Of a DNA stretch of 56,685 nucleotides, positions 9,701 to 18,500 are shown piece after piece. The stretch covers positions 1-56,685 of the forward strand of contig NZ_JAFMHJ010000020.1 of NCBI RefSeq assembly GCF_017854565.1, in the 5' to 3' direction. Position 1 is the stretch's first letter. The number at the start of each line of letters is the position of its first letter. Origin of the DNA: Yoonia sp. Its GTDB lineage: Bacteria; Pseudomonadota; Alphaproteobacteria; Rhodobacterales; Rhodobacteraceae. A program made the translations under genes and the position numbers. The notes beneath the pieces are model-generated. The model made no database searches. It was not told the DNA's origin and saw only the letters and a program-made list of their open reading frames with translations.

Positions 9701-10030
9701 AGTGCCAAGGGCGTTTGCTTTATTACGTTGGAGGATGAGACCGGGGTTGCCAATCTGGTTGTCTGGCCCAAGGTGATGGAGGCGTTTCGCAAGGTTATCA
9801 TGCGCGCCCGGGTCATTGATGTGCGCGGCGTGGTGCAACGCGATGCGGATGTGATCCATGTGGTGGCCTATCATCTGACCGACCGCAGCGATGCGCTGGA
9901 ACGGTTATCAAACGATGTGCTGGAGCCGCCTTTGGCACGCGCGGATGAAGTAAGGCGTGCGTTGCCTGCCACATCCCGTGGGCACCCGCGTGATGCGCGT
10001 GTCATTCCCAAGTCGCGGGATTTTCACTAG
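6728..10030 (+). CDS. dnaE2: Error-prone DNA polymerase III alpha subunit DnaE2
   Basis: 1100 residues, the usual size for DnaE2. It extends DNA past lesions with ImuA and ImuB after SOS induction and causes most induced mutagenesis in bacteria with this cassette. The N-terminus has the PHP-domain start YVELGVTTCFSFLRGAS; the C-family palm motif PPDIDVDFEHERREEV, holding two catalytic aspartates, lies near residue 403; a helix-hairpin-helix region and an OB-fold segment (TILLAGIVLIRQRPG) follow near the C-terminus. The ATG at 6728 is preferred because the in-frame TTG at 6680 falls inside a repeated intergenic motif, although no strong ribosome binding site is visible. The gene runs convergently into the last eCIS gene, with 14 bp between the stop codons. 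Confidence 0.93.
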   Translation: MPETDHQHPRRSLTGGGFTPNPRAAYVELGVTTCFSFLRGASDAVDLAATASAQGYDALGCADLNTMAGVVRLHTEALKAQIRPIIGCRLHLTTGEEFLAYPRDRAAYGRLCTLLSKAKMQAADGTWQRKGACDVSLDDLSRYAAGIELIALPGPDLDHFAAGLRRLIRALPMLRHIAASYLYRGDDIARINRLDRLAQANGLCILATNDVHYHAPEQRPLQDVMTCILHKTTITKAGFLLDANAERHLKSPAQMISLFRQWPHAVRATREVADACQFDLRELAYEYPRETVPEGRTPQDYLTELTWQGAAWRYPDGVPDKIVAIMQKELAMIAKLDIAQYFLTIHEIIDFARHQCDPPILCQGRGSAANSAVCYVLGITAVDPAKHDLLFERFISEERKEPPDIDVDFEHERREEVIQHIYHKYGRQRAGLCATVIHYRPRMAVREVGKVMGLSEDVTTALAKTIWGSWGREVGAKEAAEAGIDLKDPLMARTIKLADQMIGMPRHLGQHVGGFILTETPLTQTVPIGNGAMADRSFIEWDKDDIDALGILKVDILALGMLTCIRKAFDLIAAHHGKRFTLATVPKEDPAVYDMLCKGDSLGTFQVESRAQMNMLPRLKPREFYDLVIQVAIVRPGPIQGDMVHPYLRRRSGKEIADYPSPGPAHDPDELRKVLQRTLGVPIFQEQAMKIAMVAATFSPQEANELRKAMATFRSRGTIGALEDKMVGRMIGRGYAPDFASRCFNQIKGFGDYGFPESHAASFALLVYISSWIKRHYPDVFCAALLNAQPMGFYAPAQIVRDAREHGVIVRAPDVNYSQWDNTLEPVSRGVFAIRLGLRQVDGVKQVVVARMMGARHTPFTDLADLQKRAGVDAGSMRKLAAADAFRSMSLDRRQALWDARALRDAPDLPLFTHDRDEGEETQFAMPQMPICEHVVADYQTTRLSLKAHPMSFLRRSMQQQGYRAANALWGMRNGQTILLAGIVLIRQRPGSAKGVCFITLEDETGVANLVVWPKVMEAFRKVIMRARVIDVRGVVQRDADVIHVVAYHLTDRSDALERLSNDVLEPPLARADEVRRALPATSRGHPRDARVIPKSRDFH

Positions 10031-10044
10031 GCAGGTTGCCGCCC

Positions 10045-13000
10045 TCAGCTTGGGCAGCGGCTGGCCGAAGCGATGGTGTCAAACGGGTGACCACCCGTGG
10101 GGTGGAAAATAAATTGCGACGGAATTGGAACGAATGTCGAAGGGTTACGCTGCAATGTCTCATTCGTGCAGATTTGATAATCCGCCACCTCGCACAGGAA
10201 GGTCGCGCTGACTTCGTAAAATCCGGTATGCACACCGGCAGGGGTCACGATTTCGCGCGGGGTCGAAGGGCTGGACACAGTGACCTTGTAATACATCAGA
10301 TCACCGCTGCGCACGCGCCCTACAACATCCGTGCCGCCGTTTTCCACTTGGTTGCTGTGATCGGCATTGGCCTGTGCGGTAATCGGGAACAGGTTCCGGT
10401 CATTGGCCGGGCCGCCGATATTGTGGTTCAGCAGGTGCCCTTTGATATAGTGCTGGGTCCCTTTTCTGCCGGGGCTAAAGCAACCTGCCGTTGGCAAGCC
10501 CGGATGCCGGTAGATGCCGCGCTGGGCAGGCCCGGTACGGCTGCTGCCGCCGGGCACCGGATGGGCCAGGAATTCTGCGGTCATTTGCGTGGCGACATTG
10601 GCGTTCCGGTTGGTTCCGGGGATACGCATATTGCTGACGGGTTGCCAATCCGGGGCCAACTGCGCGGGCGTCAGAATGCGCCGCCCGTCTGCGGCCGTGG
10701 CGCGGTTCGGGCAATCTGCCGAGGGGCCGGGTGGGCCATCGTCATCGTCGTCGTCGGGGTCAACGCAGGGAAAAAGCAGCCCCACGCCGGGCAACGGGTT
10801 GCTGACCAGCGGCGCATTTGGTTCGATCGGCATTGTCGTTTCATCAAAAAGCTGTCCCAACAGCGTGTTGAGATCCAGCCCAAGCCGATTGACGAATTGA
10901 AAGTCGGGCATTTCGCCGACCACAAAGGGGTCAAAGGTGACCTCCATTTGCCAGCATTGTTCGGCCAGTTGTTTTCTGATCAGCGGCCATGTCTGGTTCC
11001 AGACATTGAAGGATAGCAAGAACACATCAAGCCCGGCGCTGATTTCGCCAAAGACATTCAGGCAGGTGCGCAACCGTCCGCTGGGGATCACCATCAACTG
11101 GCCGTTTTCGCAGAACAGATCGACCTCGGCGCTGAGGTTTGTCGGCAGCTGTGCGCTTAACCCTGCGGTCATCGTGCCGCGCAGTGTCACCCAGTTCAGC
11201 AGGCACAGGAAATCCGACAGGAACCCCTCGAGAGCTGCGGTGATTGTGGCCGACGCCGAGGTGTTCATGAACATGTTGAGTCGCGCGCCACCGGTGTAGG
11301 TCATGGAAACCGGATCATAGGTCAGGCAGGCGTCTTCGAGGTTGATCGGACCCAGTTGCGCACGCACGCCAGCGTCCAGTTGCGCCATCGCGTTCACGCC
11401 GTAGTTGACGCCGACGATATAGGGTACTTCGACGAAGCCCTGAAACAGTTGTTCGTTCAGGAATGTGCGGCGCCAGTGTTTGCTGCGGCGCATGCCTGCC
11501 CAAAGCTCGCGGTCGTCCAGGCAGGTCTGCTGGATTTCAGGTTCGCCTTCGGTCGCCTGTGTGGTCGGGCAGGGGCCAAGGCAGCCGGGCGTGGAGTAGG
11601 CATATTCGGCATACCGCAGGCGGGTGGGTTGCGGGCCGCCGCCCATGGCCCAGCGGGCCGAAGTCTGGAACCCGTTGTGGCATATTGAATCAAGATCGCA
11701 GGCCCGCTGCATTGGCGCGACAAATACCCCGCCAAAGCCCCAGATCGGCATATGGGCCATGTCATAGCAGGCGTCATGATCGCGGCAACCCTGCGCCGAG
11801 CCGCACGTCGCGTAGTTGGCGTAGGTGTGCCAGACATGGCCGTCACCGAAGTTTTCGCAAACGACCAGATCGGTCATGCCGGTATCGCAGGCGTCGGGCG
11901 CGCAATCAGGCCCACAGGTTCCCCGGCACAACGACCCGCTGGTCAAGCTGGGGTCGCGGTAGTAGATATCTGCCTCTGGTCCGCCGAACCGGGGCAGGGT
12001 TGGTTTCAGCGCCGCCCAGTTGTAGCCGAAATAACGTGGCAGCAACTGGTTCGCGATCAGGAAGTCGCAAAGTAGACATTCGTCTTCCAATCGGCTGGTA
12101 TCAAAGGCAAAGCTCAGGTCATCAAGCGGGTTGTGGCCCAGCGGTGCCCCGGTCGCCAGCATCGAAAAGCTGATCCCGGTGGGGTCGATGTCCAGTGCGC
12201 TGTCCATGGTCAGCCGCATGGCAATCTGTTCGTGGATTTGATCGAGCGGCCAGCCGAGGCGGCGTAAATCCTGACCCAGAACCCGGAAGGAACCGTAAAG
12301 CCCGTAGGCAAAGTCAAGCCCGTAACCCACCTCGGATACCATGCTGTGGGCGGCGGACAGGCTCAGAAACCCGGTGCGCGCGCTGAACATATGGCTGACA
12401 GTGCCACGGCTTTGCAGCATCAGCTCCATTGCGCCGCCCAGCGACACCCCAAGCAGCGGCACAAAGAGTGGGATGGGTGGTTCGGACGGGACAAGGATGA
12501 TCGCGCTGGCATCGACCGCCAGCCCCAAATCAGCGCCAAAGCGCAGCATCTGGCCAACGGTCGCTGACAGCATCCCCGATATCGCAGTGCTGCCGGTCAG
12601 TGGGTTGACCCGCAGTTGGGCGGGGCCAAACGAACAATCCTCAAGATTGATGCCGATGCCCGCATCAATGTTCATCTCAATCCCGATGCTTCCCAGCAGG
12701 GTGACAATGCCAATGCTGGCGCCGGCTTCGAAGATCGGAAAATAAAGCTGTGGATCAAGGCCCAGATCACTGAGCGAGAGGCTAAAGTCAATTTCGGGGC
12801 AGGGGTCGAATTCTGGGATGTCGATGACGATCGTGGTGCCGTCCAGTGACACCATGCCACCGACTGCGCGGGCAAGGGCCACCGCATCGTCCCAGAATTC
12901 CGACACGAAATCAGCGACATCTCCGGCCAATTCGACGGCACCATCGACCAGATCGCCGGGCGCATCAAGAACCGCGCCGCCAACAGCACTGGCGTCGTCG

Positions 13001-13851
13001 ATAAATTCGCCCCAGCTATAGCGGCTGATCGCAGCCCCACCGGGGCTGAGACCGGGCATCGGACCACCCGATGCCACGGCAGAAGCGGCCCTGTTGGCCT
13101 GGGTTTCATGGGCATCACCGGGTTGGCTGATGGCGCGCACGCGCGCGGGTGGGGCGCCTGCCTGTTGCACGGTATGGGCCAGTTCATGAGCCAGCAAAAA
13201 GCGCCCGCTTTGCGTTTCGGGCTGAAATTGGCCACGGTTGAAGGCGATGTGATTGCCCACCGTATAGGCATGCGCGCCGATCCCTTCGGCGGAGGCGGCG
13301 GCGCGCGGAGTGTCATGGATGCGCACATGGCCAAAGGGCCGGCCAAAGCCGGTTTCCATGTCTTTGCGCACCGATCCGGGCAGTGGCGTGCCGCCCGAGT
13401 TGATCACGGATTGTACCGCGCCTATTGCCTGATCAGGCTGGTCCTTGTCATGTTTATGGGCACGATCAATTTGCAGCTCGGGGTGGTCTTCTTGGTCTTT
13501 GTGGGCGCAAGAGCAGGGCGCATCGTGGCCCGCCCCGCAGGCGCATTTGCGTTGAATGCGTGCGGCATTCTTGTCTTTGTCGCCGCAGGCAGAGCAGGTG
13601 CGCTGTGCCGTGCCGCCGCCCATTGGCAGTGCCGACAGCAACGGCGCGCCCACACGGCCGCCCACTACATGTGCCGCTGCGGTATCCGCCTGCCGTTCAA
13701 AGCTGTCTTGCGACGGTCCCAGCATCAGTTTGGTCTGTAGGGCACCGCCAAATGGCAGTGCCATGCGCGGCGACGCACGCGCGGCTTTGGCAGGCGCGCC
13801 GCCGTCGCCCTTTTGCGTGGCCATCGGCCGGGGTTTGGTGGTGACGCTCAC
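10045..13851 (-). CDS. eCIS_core (DUF4157) protein with phospholipase A2-like and non-specific-endonuclease-like domains; candidate injected effector
   Basis: 1268 residues from a GTG that overlaps the PASTA gene's stop (GTGA), with AAGGA upstream. Residues 86-115 form a Cys cluster (CSAC, CACG, CSC). Residues about 150-235 are the eCIS_core/DUF4157 domain with LPGSVRKDMETGFG, VRIHD and the zinc-protease-like motif HELAH at 222-226. In known systems this domain marks proteins carried by eCIS particles. Residues about 640-765 are Cys-rich and read CGSAQGCRDHDACYD followed by ACDLDSIC, the layout of the phospholipase A2 catalytic helix (His692, Asp693) and its partner helix. Residues about 1047-1268 hold KGHLLNHNIGGPANDRNLFP and a later N...H...E, as in the DNA/RNA non-specific endonuclease families (His1139). 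An acidic linker (DPDDDDDD) precedes it. The protein is last in the operon, with no immunity gene beside it. Domain calls come from motifs by eye; the PLA2 call is the less certain. Confidence 0.85.
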   Translation of the reverse strand: MSVTTKPRPMATQKGDGGAPAKAARASPRMALPFGGALQTKLMLGPSQDSFERQADTAAAHVVGGRVGAPLLSALPMGGGTAQRTCSACGDKDKNAARIQRKCACGAGHDAPCSCAHKDQEDHPELQIDRAHKHDKDQPDQAIGAVQSVINSGGTPLPGSVRKDMETGFGRPFGHVRIHDTPRAAASAEGIGAHAYTVGNHIAFNRGQFQPETQSGRFLLAHELAHTVQQAGAPPARVRAISQPGDAHETQANRAASAVASGGPMPGLSPGGAAISRYSWGEFIDDASAVGGAVLDAPGDLVDGAVELAGDVADFVSEFWDDAVALARAVGGMVSLDGTTIVIDIPEFDPCPEIDFSLSLSDLGLDPQLYFPIFEAGASIGIVTLLGSIGIEMNIDAGIGINLEDCSFGPAQLRVNPLTGSTAISGMLSATVGQMLRFGADLGLAVDASAIILVPSEPPIPLFVPLLGVSLGGAMELMLQSRGTVSHMFSARTGFLSLSAAHSMVSEVGYGLDFAYGLYGSFRVLGQDLRRLGWPLDQIHEQIAMRLTMDSALDIDPTGISFSMLATGAPLGHNPLDDLSFAFDTSRLEDECLLCDFLIANQLLPRYFGYNWAALKPTLPRFGGPEADIYYRDPSLTSGSLCRGTCGPDCAPDACDTGMTDLVVCENFGDGHVWHTYANYATCGSAQGCRDHDACYDMAHMPIWGFGGVFVAPMQRACDLDSICHNGFQTSARWAMGGGPQPTRLRYAEYAYSTPGCLGPCPTTQATEGEPEIQQTCLDDRELWAGMRRSKHWRRTFLNEQLFQGFVEVPYIVGVNYGVNAMAQLDAGVRAQLGPINLEDACLTYDPVSMTYTGGARLNMFMNTSASATITAALEGFLSDFLCLLNWVTLRGTMTAGLSAQLPTNLSAEVDLFCENGQLMVIPSGRLRTCLNVFGEISAGLDVFLLSFNVWNQTWPLIRKQLAEQCWQMEVTFDPFVVGEMPDFQFVNRLGLDLNTLLGQLFDETTMPIEPNAPLVSNPLPGVGLLFPCVDPDDDDDDGPPGPSADCPNRATAADGRRILTPAQLAPDWQPVSNMRIPGTNRNANVATQMTAEFLAHPVPGGSSRTGPAQRGIYRHPGLPTAGCFSPGRKGTQHYIKGHLLNHNIGGPANDRNLFPITAQANADHSNQVENGGTDVVGRVRSGDLMYYKVTVSSPSTPREIVTPAGVHTGFYEVSATFLCEVADYQICTNETLQRNPSTFVPIPSQFIFHPTGGHPFDTIASASRCPS

Positions 13852-15488
13852 CCGCTGTGATCCTTGACCGCCTTGCGCAGGATCGCGCGGACGGATGTGG
13901 CCATCGGCACATCATCCAGCCGAAGCCTGTCACGCAGTTTCGCGGACGTCAGACCGGCGAGGGTTTTGATGCCGTCCACATCCGTGACATCGGCATTGCG
14001 CAGGCGCGTTACCAGATCAACGCCGCGTGCCGCGCTGCGGGGATCGGCGGCAATCAGCCCTTCCAGGCGGCTGAAGTCGGTTTTCGGGGTGTCATCCCGA
14101 CCGCCGCCATCGCTGATGAACAGCGCCATGGTGCTGCCGGTATCGACGCGCGTGTCGGGCTGCGGGTCTTGTTTGACCACGGTGCCTTTTTGTCCGCTGT
14201 CGGTGACTGTCTGGGTGGTGCCGGCCAGCCCCAACGCCTTGAGGACCGCCGCCGCCTGCGCCGCCGTTCGGCCAACAAGATTGGGCACCACGACTTTGGC
14301 AGGTTCTAGGAGGGGCGGTGTATTGACCACAAGGGCCACAGTGGATTTGCGTCCTACTGCCGTGCCGCTTTTGGGGGTTTGATCAATGATGCCCGCAGCT
14401 TTTTCGGCGGTTTGGGTCTGTGCCACCTGCATGCCCAGATCGAGTGCGGTCAGTACTTCCTTGGCAAAGTCGGGCGATTTGCCGATCAGGGCGGGAACCG
14501 TCACGGGATCGGCGGGGGCCTGCGGCCGGGCCGACACGGTCAGCGTGACACTGTCGATCCCGGCGATGTCCGTCCCCGCGCCGGGCGATTGGTCCAGCAC
14601 TCTGTCTGCGGGGCCGTCATCCGCCATGGCCGCGACCGTGGATCGCAGTCCGAGCGCCTTGAGCGTCTTTTCCGCCTGCGACAGCGGCGTCCCTGTGATG
14701 TCAGGCAACAGCACAGGCTGAGTTGAGGATGCCCGCCTGATCGTCAATGTCACGGCGGTATCTCCCTTGATCGCAGTGCCTGCTTTGGGCGTTTGTGCAA
14801 TGACCAGATCGGCGGGGCCGTCTTGGGTCTTGTCGGTGAGGGTGACGTCGGTCACGGCCAGACAGGTCAGCAGTGTTTTGGCGACCCCTTCGCTTTGCCC
14901 CACGAGGTCGGGCATCGTGGGGATTGTCGGCACGGGTGACGGTTTTGGTTCTGGCGCGTCAAGGCTGATGTCGAGGTATTGCACAGTTCCGGCGTCCATG
15001 CTGATGGGTGTGGGGCTGCGATAGAATACACATTGCGCGGCGTCGGATACTTGCAGGACGACATTTTCAAACGCAACGGGGCTGGTCAGATGGAACGCGC
15101 CATTGGCGGTTGCATCGGCCTGCGCGACGACGATGCCTTTGTCATCAATGGCCGCAAGGGTCAGCGGCGGGTTTTCGATTGCCCCGCGCGCCCGGCCAAA
15201 AATCTGGGCGATCCCTTTTTGCGGGACAGGACGTTTGATGTTGGCGACCTTTGCCTGCCGTTGGGCGGCCGCAAGCCGGGCTTGGCGTTGGGCAAGGTCT
15301 GCCTGGGCTGCGGCGGCATCTTCTGGGGTTTCGGCCCGGCGCAGGCGGGCTGCGGCGGCCCCGGCGCGCTGTCGGAATGAAAGCTCTTGCCGGGATAATG
15401 TGGCGGCCTGTGCCAGATCCGCCTGAACTGCGGCCGCCCCCGGATCGCCAAACATTTCCAGCAATGTGTCTGTTACAGATTTCGCCAT
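13848..15488 (-). CDS. Four-PASTA-domain eCIS-associated protein
   Basis: 546 residues, with a good ribosome site (GAAGGAG) before the ATG. The N-terminus (1-90) is an Ala/Arg/Gln-rich helix that may form a coiled coil. Residues about 95-178 look like a small carboxypeptidase-regulatory/SpaA-like beta-sandwich. Four PASTA units follow at about 190-250, 259-319, 329-389 and 399-459, each with a P-L/I-G-x5-A-x2-L-x-A-L-G-L type start and a DQ(S/T)P-x-(A/S)-GT centre. The C-terminus (470-546) is a helical, helix-hairpin-like domain. PASTA domains in kinases and penicillin-binding proteins bind peptidoglycan or act as rigid spacers. Inside an eCIS operon, between the beta-helix and effector genes, a spacer, fibre or envelope-contact role is plausible but not shown. 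Confidence 0.85.
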   Translation of the reverse strand: MAKSVTDTLLEMFGDPGAAAVQADLAQAATLSRQELSFRQRAGAAAARLRRAETPEDAAAAQADLAQRQARLAAAQRQAKVANIKRPVPQKGIAQIFGRARGAIENPPLTLAAIDDKGIVVAQADATANGAFHLTSPVAFENVVLQVSDAAQCVFYRSPTPISMDAGTVQYLDISLDAPEPKPSPVPTIPTMPDLVGQSEGVAKTLLTCLAVTDVTLTDKTQDGPADLVIAQTPKAGTAIKGDTAVTLTIRRASSTQPVLLPDITGTPLSQAEKTLKALGLRSTVAAMADDGPADRVLDQSPGAGTDIAGIDSVTLTVSARPQAPADPVTVPALIGKSPDFAKEVLTALDLGMQVAQTQTAEKAAGIIDQTPKSGTAVGRKSTVALVVNTPPLLEPAKVVVPNLVGRTAAQAAAVLKALGLAGTTQTVTDSGQKGTVVKQDPQPDTRVDTGSTMALFISDGGGRDDTPKTDFSRLEGLIAADPRSAARGVDLVTRLRNADVTDVDGIKTLAGLTSAKLRDRLRLDDVPMATSVRAILRKAVKDHSG

Positions 15489-15502
15489 TTCGCCTTACTC
15501 CT

Positions 15503-18500
15503 TCAATCCTGATCCATGATCCGGCTCAGCGCCTGGAACCTTGCGCAATATTCGTCCGGGATGGTGTGGCGGTTGGTGTCAAGCCATGCGGTCGGCACCT
15601 CGGCGGTATCGTCAATGATGATGCGTGGTTTCTTGACCCCAAGCGTCAGGAAGCAATGGGTGCCCTGATTCATTTCAGTCGCATTGAATAGGCCAAAGGT
15701 TGCCGCAGACAGCAGCGTGCGGGGCAGCGGGTTTTTGTCGCGAAGCCCACCAATTGGCAGGACTTCACGGAACCGATTGCCCGTCACCCGACAGGATGCC
15801 AGACCAAAGACAAGCGCGTTGGCCAGCACGAAATCTGACGTCAGATCAATGGCGCAATGGTTGTCATGCATCCCGACATCGTCTAGTGATACGATTGCGA
15901 TAGACGAAAGTGAGAGGGTGATCGCATCGGAAATCGCATCGAACGTCACCATGTTATCGCTGAATGAAACAGGTCCGCGCGGCAGGCCTTGGGTTTCCTT
16001 GCGGTCACTGTGTCCCATTTTGCTATCGAATGATGACCATGCCTGCGGTTGCTTTTCCATTTCCGTCGGCACGTCTTCCGTTGGAGCCTTTTTCTTCTTT
16101 TTCAAGGACATGTAATGCGATGTGGCCATGCCAAACAGCGCAAGATTGCGGTTCACGCCGGTGTTCATGATCAACACAGCCGAGCCGCCGATTTGTGCGA
16201 TGGCAGCGCGGTATTGGCCTTCGCGTTCATCGCTGGTCATGTCATCACCGACTTTGCCACTGTTTTGCAGCAGCGATATCAGTAGCATCAGGATCACACC
16301 GCCAATGTTGTTGCCGTGGCTGGTCAGTGTATTGCCCTGTACCAGCATCTGCCCGCTGCCGCTCAGTTCGAGCGCGCGGCCTTCGGGTGTGACAACGGTA
16401 TTGCCGGTGATCACGGCGGCTGGGATTTCGCGGGGTCGCGTGCCAAGTCCCTCTTCGATGCCGTCCACGTGACCGACCACGATCCCGCCGATATTACCGA
16501 CAAGCAGCGGATTGGACAGGTTCGCGGGGCGGCCAGTGTCCGATATGCGGTTGTCGGTGATCCGTAGCCGTTCACTGTAGCGAATGTAGATACCGCAGAT
16601 CGGTGATCGTCCTTGTGCGCCAATTTGACGAATTTCATTGTTTTGGATGGATATATCTGTGGCAGAGGCAAGAGCTATGCCGCCGTAGCCGGAATTGAAC
16701 GCGGCATCGACCGGCAGGGCATTGGCCAGATTGATCTGCATACATTCGTAAATTCGGTTTTCCCAGATGCGCACTTCGTCAATCTCGATATCGTCAAGCC
16801 GATCAATCGGCATATCCGGTTTTGCTATGAACCAATGCGCAACCGAGATGCCGCAGCCGCCGTGCCTGCCGATCAGGTTGTCGCGGATGCGCAGCCGGGT
16901 GATGCGACCGTCACTGTCGACGTTGCGCTGGCCGTTTTCGCCCGGACGTTCGACGGTGCCACCGGGCCTGACTTTGACACAGCCGTCGTCGTCGATGGTT
17001 ATCCAAGGCGGGATTGACACGATCCGACCGCCTTTGTCCTTTCCATCCGTGATTGTCACCGACCCAAGCGTGACGCCGTGACCATTGCCGCCTTCGATCC
17101 GGTTGCCTGCGATTTCGATATTGCTGCTGCGTCCCCCGATCTGTAGCCCGCCAAGGGCAACACGGTTTTGGTTCAGTTTGGTTTTGCTCTTTTGGTCCAT
17201 CCCTCCGGTTTCGGCGATGATCCCGTTTCGTAGGACCGCCAGATCGCGCCCGGACAAAAACACCAGCGGCAGCAGGTTTTCGATATCGGCCGCCTCGAGC
17301 GCGCGGGCCAAGGCCTCGGCCGTGATGTTGCAATCGGCGATGGTGATATCCACGGCCTTGCGCAGTGCGATGGCGGCGGTTTGCCGGGCGAGAATATCGA
17401 GCCGACTGAAATGGATTGCGGTCGCACCGTCGATTGCGCCGAAAACCGGGCCGCCACTGCCAGAGATTGCAAAATCGCAGAAGGTGATGTGGGTCGCGTC
17501 GTCCAGCCAGACGCCCGGCCGGTTCGGAGCGAGCGGGTCTTGGGTGATCTCCACCAGACTGCGGGTGCCGCAGCCTGAAATCTTGATATTTGACAGCGTG
17601 CGCAGGTCAATGGGCCCGACATGCGTGCCCGGTAGCAGGCAGATTTGCCCACCGGAAACGGGCAGCGCGTCAACTGCCTGTTGAATGCTGTCGAAGTCGC
17701 CAAATGACTTGTGCCCGTCACCGACCTGATAGCTGCAGCAGCTTTGGATGCGGCAGAGGCGGCGGAATGTATTGCGGCAGTCGGTGATCGTGGGCGCGCC
17801 GCCACCCGCAGGCCAGTTGACCAATGCCAGCGGCGCAAAGAATCGGCGTGGCCCGATGGGCGGCGCCAGTGGTATGTCGCCCGCAGCAGGGTCAATCATA
17901 AGGTGCCACGGATGCACGGTTTCCGGCGCATTGGGCCGCAGCGACGCGGTCCAGTAATCCCCGGCGACTCCCGTGCCACTGAAATGCAGTGCGATGCCCG
18001 TTTCAGGCAGGACAAGGTTGGTCCCCGTCGGTTCATCGGGGCCGGTGCCGGTTGTTGGCGCCTGCCATATCCGGGCATAAAAGAAACGCGGCGGGTCATC
18101 GTCGCGGCCCAGCCACGCATCAGGCACCGCGTCCAGCCATGTCTGCCAATCGCCCGGCATCGTGCCATCATAATCGACCCGGCGGCGTTGCGGATCGTAG
18201 TGCCCGGTCAGGCGCGCCAGATGGCCCAGCGGCGCTGCGGCCTTTTCACCGTTGGGCAGACGCACATCCCAAGGCAGGATTTCGATGATCTGATCGGGTA
18301 GCGGGAACAGCATTGGATCGCGCGGTTCGGTCAGAAACACGACTTGGCCGTTGCTGGCGTCAATCTGCACCCGGTACAGCGGATCGCCATGATCATGGGC
18401 CCAGACAAACCGGTTGGCGGCCGTCAACATGATCTTGAGCGTGTGGTTTTCGGCTCCCAGATACCCCGCCGCACCACCGGGCGCGCAGGGGTCCAAATTG

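Noticed and set aside
10036..11016. 326-residue plus-strand open frame opposite the eCIS effector
   Set aside because: No recognisable domain; antisense to the conserved nuclease-like C-terminus, so not taken as an immunity gene.
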